The notes under the pieces were generated by a model. The model had not been told where the DNA came from, made no database searches, and saw only the letters and a program-made list of their open reading frames with translations. A DNA stretch of 64,000 nt from Ipomoea triloba (Eukaryota; Streptophyta; Magnoliopsida; Solanales; Convolvulaceae): the NCBI RefSeq assembly GCF_003576645.1, contig NC_044927.1, positions 19,206,217 to 19,270,216 of the forward strand. Direction: 5' to 3'. A program made the position numbers and the translations under genes. Shown piece by piece: positions 47,195 to 58,074 of this stretch (the stretch's first letter is position 1; each line of letters starts with the position of its first letter).

Positions 47195-49763
47195 ATGAGT
47201 AGTACTATAAGTCCAGCACCTTGTACTAGATCATGGTAAGCTTGTTCGATATATGTATGTATGTATTTCCGTGATTCGCAACTTCTCATCTTGAAATTAC
47301 ATTAGTAATTCGTTTACCAATTAACTATTGGGGGTTATATATTTTACTATTTTAGTGAAAACGATCTTTTTATTACCAAATAAATTGTAGCTCGAACAAC
47401 GACATCTCTGTGACTCTCCTAAATGAGATGTTACAGGGTTCAAATCTGGCTTTATCAGGGTTGAGAAAGTATGCATGGACAGATACTATATATGTTGTAA
47501 TAGTAATCGAAAATATGACCCATTTGTTAATGTTTGGGAAAATTTTTAGGTCGATTAGTGAGGATTCGTTGAGGAGATATGTGTTCCATGCCAGTGAGAA
47601 TTGCATCCAGGAGTTGCTGTCGGCGTCGGACTCCGGCGACCGGGGATGGAAAATATTGGGCATAGATAACGGCGGCGTCGAGATATCGAAACGCCGGTCA
47701 GGTTCGCTTCATACTTTCCGGAGCCGTTGGCTGCTAAATTCTGTTTCTCCTCAACAGTTCATGACTGTAGCTAATGCCATCGATGCTGCAAGGGTAAGAT
47801 TCTTCATAGTTCTACAAATATTTCTTTTCACTTCCAAATTTAATTTAAATTTGTGTCATAAAAATGGGTAAAATTATTAGGTAAAATATGATGTACGTGC
47901 GGCGTGCGCTTTGTTAATGATTCTAAAGTAAAAAAATTACACATCCACTCGATTCCATGGAGTAAAACTCCCAGAGTCCCACCAGGTGTCATGATTTGAT
48001 TTATAAAAGAGAAAGAAAATAATAAAAATTGTGACCCATCAATTTCTTTTTAGATGAATCTGAATAGAATACCTAAATTGGAAGTAAATAAAATGGAGTA
48101 AAAAATAAAGGTATGTGTAGTATTACTATTCTAAAATTTTATACCGATATTATTCATAATTGATTACAATCATGTTTAGATCATATCATTTTGATAAGAA
48201 CAAGGTGTTGAGGTATATGTGTGTGTGTATATATATATATATACACTTATTTATTTATTTATTGTATGTATAACAATAATGTTTATTTGATTATGATATC
48301 AACAATATTATGATCGTTTCGTGACTGGGCGACCGTTGTTCTAGATCACTCTTTGGACAATATTATAAAAATGATCTTGAGATTTACCTACATTGTTAGT
48401 GATTAAAATCTAAAAAGTTAAAGAGATGGATAATTAGGGTAAAAAGAGGATTGTTGGAATTAGATTTTATTTATTTATATTTTAGACAAATGAGATGTCA
48501 ATTTAGATATATCTAACAATATATATATATGTTTTTATGAAATGGGTGGACCATGATCATCAGCAATGGGACCGTGACTTAGTAGAAGCCAGATACATTA
48601 AAGATCTCGAAGATAACCTAAGCATAATACGCCTTAGGTTTGGAGACAGCTCCAAGCCTCTCTTCCGGAACAGAGAATTTATTGTCTATGAGCGACGTGA
48701 AACTATGGATGATGGAACTTTGGTAATTAACTTACCCTATTTCTTTTTATTAAAAAAAAAAAATTCTCCCAAGTTTTCTTTTTTTTTTTCCAATTTTACA
48801 TTCTTCAATTCATTCTGTATTTAATTTCCTAAATTAGAGATATGTATAAGTAAAAATATTCTTTATTTTCATTATATTTCTCCAATTTTCATTGAAGGCA
48901 CCTTAATTTTCTCACATTCAATTTCTTAATAATTTGCCACTGTCCTGTCCCCTATTCTTGGTTTCCATGAAAAATGAAAATTACAACAAAAACTCTTCAA
49001 ATATATATATTTTTTGAAATTAATGTTAGATGATATATATTCTGTTGTTAGGTAGTAGCAGTGGCTTCTCTTCCAAAAGAGATAGCAGCAGGGTTGCAGC
49101 CAAAGCAAAACAATGCAATACGAGGCCTACTATTGCAGTCAGGCTGGGTGGTTGAGAAACTTTCCGACCACTCTTGCATGGTCACTTACGTTGTTCAGGT
49201 AATTAATAAATATGTATAATTATATATTATAATTATCACTAGTCATGTTAACTAATATATGAATTTTAATGTAAATAAAATTTTCATTATTTAAACATAT
49301 ACTGTATTTTTTTGGACGGATACATTTATACAATTAGTTATATGTACAATTAACTCTATTAAAATGTAATATCTGTTGTTTTCAAAAAAAAAAAAAGTAA
49401 TATTTGTTCATAATTACTTTCTCAACCTACTACTGAAGACTACCTCCCATATTGGAGAGCGACTTCATACCACATGGACTACAAGTCATTGGTAGTCAAG
49501 CCAAGTTAATTAATGTTGAATATGATTTTAATAAAATTTGTAATATTTACTTATTTTTCTTCTTTTTACAACATTTTGTTTTATTTAAAAATCAAACTAA
49601 AAGTTTTTCTTTTTTTTTTTCCTTGAAATTACAGCTAGACCCTGCAGGATGGCTGCCCAAGTGCTTCGTGAATAGATTGAATACAAAATTAGTTATGATA
49701 ATTGAAAACCTTAAAAAGCAAGTGCTGGCTTGTCCCACCAATGTTGTTGAACATGATTCATGA
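47195..49763 (+). CDS. START-domain lipid-binding protein
   Basis: Exons 47195-47235, 47550-47793, 48564-48722, 49052-49198 and 49635-49763 have GT/AG borders and join to 239 aa with no stop. Exon 1 carries only 13 codons plus 2 bases (MSSTISPAPCTRS). The product is almost entirely START domain: VEISKRRSGSLHTFRSRWLL, QWDRDLVEARYIKDLEDNLS, NREFIVYERRETMDDGTL, VASLPKEIAAGL, LLLQSGWVVEKL, MVTYVVQLDPAGWLPKCFVN. START domains bind sterols or phospholipids in a helix-grip pocket. No homeodomain, PH domain or transmembrane segment is present, so it is not an HD-ZIP IV factor. I cannot name the ligand or the orthologue. All exons look conserved and the gene is probably active. Confidence 0.88.
49336..49500 (-). 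mobile_element. SINE-like remnant in intron 4 of the START gene
   Basis: TGTAATATCTGTT...CATAATTACTTTCTCAAC matches the 3' part of the SINE at 34718-34880. It is split by the short poly(A) insertion at 49378-49396. A B box is not evident here. Confidence 0.4.
49378..49396 (+). mobile_element. Ultra-short retroposon insertion (GTTTTC plus 13 A)
   Basis: Flanked by the 12-bp duplication GTAATATCTGTT (49366-49377) / GTAATATTTGTT (49397-49408). The uninterrupted equivalent is at about 34753-34764. Confidence 0.6.
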
Positions 49764-50456
49764 TTATTGCTACTGTACAAACGCAAAGGAAACTAAAGCT
49801 GAGTAATATATTTTATATGATATGATGAAGAAATCAGATATGATTATTATAGTTAAATACATATGAATCAAAAAGTTGAACATATTTAATTGTTGCTTTT
49901 AAATATAATTAGTAATAACTCCAAATCCTAGTGTAGCTTCCAAAGTTGTGTCTATGCACTGTCCTAAAGTTGGCAGACAATATAATTGCAACTTGGCGAA
50001 GTATAATATTTGGTGGGATCTCAACTACCATTTCCAAAGTAAAAAACGTGAAGAATTTCAGTTGGATTCAGAGAAATTATTCTAGTGTTGTACGAGAAAT
50101 TTTATTTTTATTTTTATTTTAAATTTATTTTTGTTATAAAAGAGGTGTAATTGAATTGAGCTGAATTTAAATAATTGAAATTTAAAATTTAATTTGACTA
50201 AAAGAATTGAAACTTAAGCTCCCTTTTAGTTCAATTCAACTCTAAGTTTTTGAGCTAGAGATCGATTTGGCACAAGTTAGAACTATTAAAGTTGGACTAT
50301 ATTAAATATTTTCTCTATTTTGAGGTATAAAAATTATTAAAATAGTAGTTCACTCACTATTACATCTTGATTAGATTCATTGTAAAAAATTTTTTTTAAT
50401 ATAATCCAAAAACAAAATTCCTCAAAATATAAGAAAATCCAAGGTGTTATAACTAA
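49764..50456. other. 3' flank of the START gene, AT-rich
   Basis: No gene or element recognised. AATATA/AATAAA-like signals follow the stop. Confidence 0.5.
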
Positions 50457-51000
50457 AATAAATAAATAAATAAATAAAGGATTACCAAATTAAAGCCTCT
50501 TAACTATACATTTCAAACTCTTTAAAGATTATACACACTCTAGTGCAAATGATACAACCATTTTGAGTCAAAGTGGAATAAGAGGAAATTCCATGCAAGC
50601 ATGAAGTGATTGATAAGTGCATAATTGTTCATATTTGTACCCTAATAAAACTAATTTGTTCTATGTGCATAATTGATAAGTGCATAATTGTTCATATTTG
50701 TACCATAATATAAGAAAATCCAAGGTGCTATAACTAAAATAAATAAATAAACAAACAAACAAACAAACAAACAAACAAAGGATTACCAGAGCCTCTTAAT
50801 TATACATTTCAAACTCTTTAAAGATTATACACACACTAGTACAATTGATACAACCATTTTGAGTCAAAGTGGAGTAAGAGGAAATTCCATGCAAGTAGGA
50901 AGTAATTGATAAGTGCATAATTGTTCATATTTGTATCCTAATAAACAAAGGATTGCCAGTCTCTTAATTATACATTTCAAACTCTTTAAAGACTTTGACC
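50457..51000. repeat. Step-wise direct repeats
   Basis: Segments of about 60-200 bp recur: GGATTACCA...TTTCAAACTCTTTAAAGA at about 50479, 50779 and 50948, and TGATAAGTGCATAATTG at about 50612, 50677 and 50907. The last word resembles the start of the solo LTR at 44811. Confidence 0.6.
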
Positions 51001-51055
51001 TTGACCTGACTACAAAGCAAGAGCATGGACGCCAAAATCCCTTGACTACTAAACA

Positions 51056-51080
51056 ATTCCCGGCAATGGCACCAAAATTG
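51056..51080 (-). promoter_or_regulatory. Primer-binding-like segment outside the 3' LTR
   Basis: The minus strand reads CAATTTTGGTGCCATTGCCGG, a near match to the primer-binding segment at 62238-62262. It lies beyond the downstream LTR, implying a second, mostly lost element copy to the left. Confidence 0.6.
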
Positions 51081-52368
51081 TGATGAGTAAAGTGGTGATA
51101 GTGAAAATGTCGTTCTGCTGAAGATTGGGGCTATGACACGTACTTGTATGAATTGCTAGACTCTAGACACTAACACTTTGGAATTCAGAAGAATCTAAGA
51201 AAATTATAATTGAGTATGGAAAGTAAACTAATATTTTTGGGTTATTGATTATAAATGAATGCAAATTAAATAAGGATTAACTGTATGATAAAAGAATGGG
51301 TCCAGATTAGGGGTATTGCTTTCTTGATGTACTAACAATCTCAGAATTAAGGAAAACAATTCACCAAGGGAATTATGGCAATGCACATAAGAATTCAAGT
51401 CTAAGCTACGGTAGTAATCAATAAACAAGAATTAGAGTAGGATTGCCCCACTTTCGTGAGGTATCAATCCTAACCCTTGAAACACAAAAGCATTATAAGC
51501 CGCAAATTGCCCATATTTTCATAGAAGAAAAATTGTGTTTGATATTGGTTAGGCTTGAGTCTTTCATCCAACTTTCGTTGAGATGAAATCCTCTCCAAAA
51601 CAAGTTAACAAACTGGTTATCAATCACTAACAAGAGGAATTAACAATCCAATTCAAACATAAGAACTCTAGGTTAATAAATTATCCCCTTTATGCAATAA
51701 TCACAATCCTAGCATCAAGAATAGAAATAAGACCCTAATCCAAACCCAACTCACGCATCATAATGGTAACAAAGCAAAGCTAAATGAAATCATCATCAAC
51801 ATTGCAAGAAAACTAAGAAGAGAGGTAAATAACGAAGAAGAAATCTTGGTAGAAAACCGATCAAATCCGCAATTCAAGCTTGAAATCAAAGCAAACTATG
51901 TAAAACTATGCTAATCTATACTAGGGAAATCTAAAGAGAAGAGGAAAAATAAGTTAAACAAGTCAAGGTTTCGGAATCCCCTGAATTGTAGAAAAAACGC
52001 AGATTAAATAGAAGACAGCGTAGGCCTCACAGCCTACCTCACGACCGTGAGCTTGACCGTGACATGGAAGCGAGCGCACTGTGACTTAAATGCCCTCACG
52101 GCACTCACACGGCCGTGTGGCTGCTTCTTCCTTCGATTCTCACCCAATTCGTGCTCTGCTGCTCCTATCCTTCCTTGAGTTGGTTCCTTAGCTTCCAAAA
52201 TTGATCCAATAAGCTCCAAAATACATCCTTTGCTACTCGTTGTGGACAATTATACCTAAGAACACAAAACACAAAAATGAGTCATAGATTCCCACTCAAG
52301 TTATAGATATTTAGCACCAAAAATAACCAAAATAAGGAGTAAAATAAATGTTAGAATCAGAGATATAA
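51081..52368 (-). repeat. 3' LTR of family A copy 2
   Basis: 1,288 bp. On minus it starts TTATATCTCTG and ends ACTCATCA. Contains CACGGCC/GGCCGTG words near 52030-52115. Confidence 0.8.
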
Positions 52369-53003
52369 ACTCCCACACACTAGAACTTTTGCTTGTTCTC
52401 AAGCAATTACCAAGGACAATCCATCTTCCAAGCAATGAAACTGATCATATTTCCTCTTGCACAACCTGTCAAACCACCAACCCACTTATGACAACCAAAC
52501 CTACTTCAAGAATCATCTTAGTATCACAAATGACCAGACACACTAGTACAAAATTGATCAAAAATATAGGACAATTTGCGTCCGGAGTTGAAACTCCGGA
52601 CGCGTAAAGTGACGCAGTGGCATTTTTATAATTAAAATGTCCATTATTTAATTATTTTTTAATTTTATTTTATTTTAAATAGACCAACTGCGTCCGAAGT
52701 TCGCACTTCGGACGCAGCTGGTACGTAGTGTTACACCTTCCTGTGTCCGAAGTAGGAACTTCGGACGCAGCTACCTATTTATTTATTTATTTTATTAGTT
52801 TTTAAGGTTAAAATATAATGGTCTTGTTTGGTTATCAGCGGTTAGTATTTAGCGTTAGCGGATTGTGTTAGCGGTTATCAAACAGCGGATTGTATTAGCG
52901 GGTTTGACCAGCAGATTGTATTAGCGGTTTGTAAAAAGATGTTTCATAAAATTAGCTGTTTAGATTAGCGGTTAATATGTAAAATGACCTAAAAGGACAT
53001 TCA

Positions 53004-53036
<33 letters not shown>

Positions 53037-53126
53037 GTAATAATAAAATAAAATTTACAATAACAATTACAACAATAATTACAACAATAGCAACACCACC
53101 ACCACCACCACTACTACTACTACTAC

Positions 53127-53177
<51 letters not shown>

Positions 53178-53219
53178 CAACAATAACAATAACAATAACA
53201 ATAATAATAATAATAATAC
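53004..53219. repeat. Compound trinucleotide microsatellite
   Basis: Runs of ATT, then ACC, ACT, AAT, AAC and AAT units over about 210 bp. It accounts for the poly-Leu, poly-Ile and poly-Tyr open frames on the minus strand. Confidence 0.92.
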
Positions 53220-53272
53220 AAAACAAAAAAATATAAGAAAAAAAAAAGAGGACGTAAATGATGTGGGATATG

Positions 53273-53323
53273 ATCCCACATCGAAAAGTTTTGGAAGAGG
53301 AGCACTTGAGCTCCTCTATAAAA
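53273..53323 (+). promoter_or_regulatory. snRNA-type USE plus TATA arrangement
   Basis: ATCCCACATCG (53273-53283) equals the plant snRNA upstream sequence element RTCCCACATCG, and TATAAAA follows after 33 nt (53317-53323). That spacing fits pol II snRNA promoters. No snRNA body follows; the next bases form a hairpin of GAGGAGCAATGCTCCTC type. Confidence 0.45.
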
Positions 53324-56066
53324 GAGGAGCAATGCTCCTCTTCCAAACTTAATTACGACTTCTCATTTATGAAGCCTTATTAAAGGCTTTAGAAGCGGTG
53401 AAGCCTTTAAGGCTAGAAGCCTTTCGGCTTCTTAGTTTAATTTTTTTTTAATAAAGTAACGGCGTTTTGGGAAAAATATACATTCTTCCCAAAACGCCAA
53501 GCTCAAACACTGTTATTAGCAGTGTTTGAGTTTTCAGCGGTTTGGAGCAATCCGCTGCTAACCAAACACTCACTTTGGCGTTTTGACCAAATGTCAAAGT
53601 TAGCGGATTCGCCAAAAATTGGCGGATCCGCTATTAACCAAACATGCCCAATACGTATATGCTTTGATCACCATCGCTTCTTCAAACTCCAAACACCCGC
53701 ATCTTCAAAACTCCATCGCCGGTCTTCACTGCAGCCAACGCCGCCGTCCAGCCCTGTCGCCTCGCCGTCCAGCATGACGCCTCCATCCCCGCCCAGCCTC
53801 GCCACCCAGCTCGGCAGCCTCGCCACCCAGCTCGGCCATAGTAAGTTTTGTAAATTAGGGCTTTTATGAAATTTGGATGTATTTTGCTCATGCTTCGGGA
53901 TTCAGCAGTAGCTCTAGTTAGGAAATTGAGCCTTTTGTTTTTCTGTTTGTTGTATTATGCTCATGCTTAGGGATTTGCTTTTTCCTCCGGTTAGGATTTG
54001 AGGTAAAGTTTTATGGTTATTTGAAGTGAGAAGAATAAAAATTTGAGTAAACTTTGCTTGTGTTTGGATGAAAATAGGATCATAGACTAGATGTCAATAT
54101 CTTTATTCGTTGCCAAGCGTTAGGTTTAGCTCAATTTTTGGGTGATTCTCTGAGTTGAGACCAAATGCCATCCTTTTCCAGTTTTCCTGAGAATTTTTTT
54201 GCTGTGAACTGAGGAAAAAGTTTCTGCTAGTCCGGAAATGGGAGTCATAGAAGCTTTTTGTTTTGTTTTTGTTGTGATTTATTATACAGCAAAAATAGTA
54301 ACTTTTGATTGTGTTTTATCATGAATATGAGAATATCTGGTGTAGTTACCAGCAGCACTAAGCACTTGCTCCAATTTTATGAAACATGTTCTGAACTATA
54401 ACTTTAGTGATTTTCTAGGCCTTATGCTGGACTGAAGTTATTCCAGAGATAGTGTTGTGTTTTGTGTAAAAATCACAGATAGCTTTACTGGGATCTTCTC
54501 CTGTTTTTTTTTTTTTGAAATTTTTATTGGTTCTTATTCTGCTATGAATTTCTATTTTATAGATCTGTAAGCCATGAGTTTTGTTTTTCGAGGCACAAGA
54601 GGAGATATAGAAACTGGATTTCTAGGCTTGATCCTAGAGCGGCGTACTGTGGTATTCTTCTATTGTATGCCTTGTTTTTGCGACTGTATATAAGTCTACA
54701 ACCTTTTGCTTATTTGTTGCCTTAATGCATTGTTATTAACTTGCTCATGTTTTTTCATCCATCAGCGTGTTCATGTTGCCCGGCCAGTTAATAGCAACTC
54801 GCTTGCTTTTCTTGTTACAGGTTCTTTGCTTCAATTTTGTTGACTCTTTTTTTTGAGATTACCTACAATCTACTTGACATAATTTATGCATTTTTCTTGT
54901 CACAGTGCTCTTGTTGTTCATGATTCTAAACTCTCATCAATTGTCACCTAACTTTCTGGTTGGTACTATTTTTTTATATGGAACTTGAATCTAATTTTAT
55001 ACCTTTATCCACATAGAGGACTTCTCATCCTCATATTTCTACTTTGTTAGTGAAAATTCTTCTGGGTTTTTTTTCCCACAAAAAAAAAAAAAACATTACA
55101 AGAACTCTTTTACTGTGTATATTGCTATCTAAATTCTATTTGCACTTTTGTAGTACTAATTACTTTGAAAAAAATGATTTGCAGTTGTGGTTGGTGCTTG
55201 GCGTTTTCCTGATGGCAACAACACTCAGGATGTATGCAACCTAAGTTGTCATCTAAGTTGATGCCACTAGTTATCATGTCCAGTAGGATTAACTTTACTA
55301 GTAATATGACACTAGTCACTAGTTATCTTTAAATCTCTCAATAGGCAGCATCTTTAAAGCAATGTTGATGCATCTAGAGGATTTGTTTGTTTGGAAGGTA
55401 TTACAACATCTTTAACCACTCCACTTTGTGTACTTTTGATAGAATTCTGCTCAGTTTTGGAAAAGTGTAGAGAAGAATTGCGTATTGACATTCATAGTTG
55501 AAGAGTGGAGTAGTCTAGAGGTAACCCGCTATTGCCCTTTTCTTTATATTGTGATACATGCCAAAATTGGCAGAGCTTGTTGACTCTATTGAACTTCATT
55601 GCTTCATTAATTTTCATTATGTGTAATGACTTTAATTTCTCTATATCTTTTGCAGACAAAAGACAAAAGCTGGAGATGCGGCTAAGGGTGGGGAGAAGAA
55701 GTAGATTTATAGTATAAATGTGTCACTATTTCTGTAAAGAAAATACTCCTTGAATATTGTACAGGAAAATTGTATTTATTATTATTATCAATTTAAAATT
55801 TTATCAAATAATTTTTTTTAATAATAATGACTATTTGCGTCTGGAACTGGGCAGTTCCAGACGCAGATAGTCTATTTAAAAAAATAAAAAATTACCAGCT
55901 GCGTCCGGAACTGGCAGTTCCGGACGCAGCTGGTGACTATCTGCGTCCGGGGCAATTCCCGACGCAGATAGTCCGGACCAATTGCGTCTACGGCATATGC
56001 GTCAGGAGTACTCCGGACGCAAAAAGTCCAAAACTCCAAACGCAAATGTCCCTTTTGGTACTAGTG

Positions 56067-58074
56067 ACACCAAATTATTAAGGTAGATTAGGACCCTGTA
56101 TGCACAAATACTCAGTTGAGGTTATGCAAAACTTGGCTTAAGATGAGATCCCATAGACTTGCCCTTCATACTCTCAATATATCAACTCTAAAACTGCATG
56201 CTGAGATCAAGTAGGTCTAGACTTGCCCTTCATACTCCCAATATATCAACTCTAAAACTGCATGCTGAGATCAAGTAGGTCTTTATTCGGCTTATAATGG
56301 GCTAAGAGTGAGATCAAGTAGGTCTTTATTCGGCTTATAATGGGCTAAGAGTGAGTGGCTAAACAAAGAAAGGCCAAGGTATTGAAAATAAACAAAAGGA
56401 GAGAATTTCACACCTATTTACAACTTAATCTAGAAGAGATACTACAAGTATGGACAAAGGAGCAAACTGCAATTGAGAACACAAGAACATTCTAAGATGG
56501 AAGGGTTGGATACAACTTCCAAGAAAAATAGACCTTTTCCACATTCATTCACCTTTTTTCTTTTCCTTTATCCTTTTTCATCACTTTCAAACTTTTTCAA
56601 CAACACTTTTTTTTTTCTTTTCTCTTTCTCTCTTTTTTTTTTAAACTTTTTCCATTTCTTTTCTACCATCCAAAGAACTTTCTTTTTCTTCAATACAGAA
56701 CAACCAATCAACTGATTCTATTCACCAAACCCCCACACTAAGACAAAGATACCAAGAGTAATTCTAACAAAGATAAACTCCAAAAGAAATCTCTTCTAAA
56801 CTAAAGAACAAATGCTACATTCTCTCTAAGGGTGGATGAAGACATATAGCTAAAGGCTAAGGGTTAAATAACATGGGTTAACACAAGAAGAACAATAACA
56901 ATGAACGGGTTAAGTGCTTAGCACTTATTAAACAAACACAATGCTCAATGGGACAACTAGGAAAAACAATTGTAAACAAGGGTAGGTTTAAAGACTTAGG
57001 CTAACAAAAATGGACTAAATCACTTCAAAACATGCAAATCCTAAACTTCACTATGAGAGCACTGAGACAAACTATGGCAAATCAAATATCACCGGAATTC
57101 CTAATAAGCCTTCACGAGCAATGCATAACACACAGGATCAAATAATTAAGTTAGAGGTTAACCAACTATTGACAAGAGACTGGATCAATCAAAAGCTCAA
57201 CCTCAAATCATCAATGACAAGCTGCGTTGCACAAGTGTCACCAAAACAAACCACAAGCCAACAAGAGGGAAGCGGTCACAATTTCAAAACAGGGAAAATA
57301 AACTACCCAAGGTATGCACAATGAGTCCTTCAAGCAAAGTTCAACAAAAAGTTTTATTTTCAAACCAAAAAAAAGAACCCCCCCCCCCCAACCCCCACAC
57401 TTAGAACATGGACATCGTCCTCGATGGACAAAAAAATTGATGCACAACAGAGGGGCAACTAACCTAACTAAAAGCAAATAAAAGAGATTCCAATTAATAG
57501 GCAAAAACTAAAACAATAAAGGAAAGCAATAAACCAAAGTAAAACAAGTAATAGCTCAATAGAAGTAATATCAAGGTAAGAATTAAGCATTATATAGACC
57601 AAATAAAATAGGCAGAAAATAAAGAAAGCAAAATAAAAATAGAAATAAGACAGAAAAGTAAAAAGAATAGAGTTTAAGATGTATTTTCCATCACAATCTG
57701 CGACATCAAACATCAGCCCTAGTACGAGGTGTTTACAGGAGGAGCAGGTTGCTCTTTGGCAACAGGTTTAGGCCTCGTCAACTAAAAAATACAACTCAGA
57801 GCAGAAACACATGAGTGGGGTGAGGGGTTAGGAGATTATGTACTAATTTGAGGGTAAAAGAGGATTAAATCACAATCAAGGTACAATGGAATAGGACAAG
57901 GAATGGCAACGAATCACAAAAGAAAACAAAAAATACCCACAGGGGCCTCACGGCCAGGTACACAGCCGTTTACTAGGCCGTGAGGTCCTGCTCTAGAAAC
58001 TGCATAATGCACTGTAATTCGGTGAAAACCTCACGGTCGTGAGCATGGCCGTGAGGGTGACTCCTTGATCCTCC
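56067..58074 (-). other. 3' internal region of family A copy 2
   Basis: Non-coding. Tandem duplications of about 60 and 45 bp at 56157-56350 (ACTTGCCCTTCATACTC, GAGATCAAGTAGGTC). A C run at 57379-57388. CACGGCC words at 57950-58060. Confidence 0.65.

Larger units (their letters stand above)
52819..53650. mobile_element. MITE-like TIR element nested in the CACTA element
   Basis: Ends TGGTCTTGTTTGGTTATCAGC and, inverted, TGGGCATGTTTGGTTAATAGC. AGCGGATTGT-like words lie near both ends. Target duplication not resolved. Contains a compound microsatellite and a snRNA-type promoter motif. Confidence 0.6.
52541..56066. mobile_element. CACTA (En/Spm) element, non-autonomous
   Basis: Exact ACA duplication (52538-52540, 56067-56069). 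Termini CACTAGTACAAAA and TTTTGGTACTAGTG. Palindromic subterminal repeats GCGTCCGGAGTT...AACTCCGGACGC in several variants lie at 52570-52775 and 55835-56045. The interior includes a GC-rich possible exon (53690-53840), an AT-rich unspliced-looking region to 55700, and a nested MITE. No transposase domain seen. Confidence 0.88.

Noticed and set aside
47195..49763. HD-ZIP IV transcription factor (START domain class)
   Set aside because: No homeodomain or leucine zipper lies upstream. The five exons already form a complete short START protein with its own ATG.
52972..53346. Overlapping minus-strand ORFs rich in Ile, Leu, Val or Tyr, looking like membrane proteins
   Set aside because: Produced by the trinucleotide microsatellite in three frames.
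53273..53400. Functional U1/U2/U5 snRNA gene behind the USE/TATA pair
   Set aside because: The bases after the TATA box match no snRNA and lie in a MITE.
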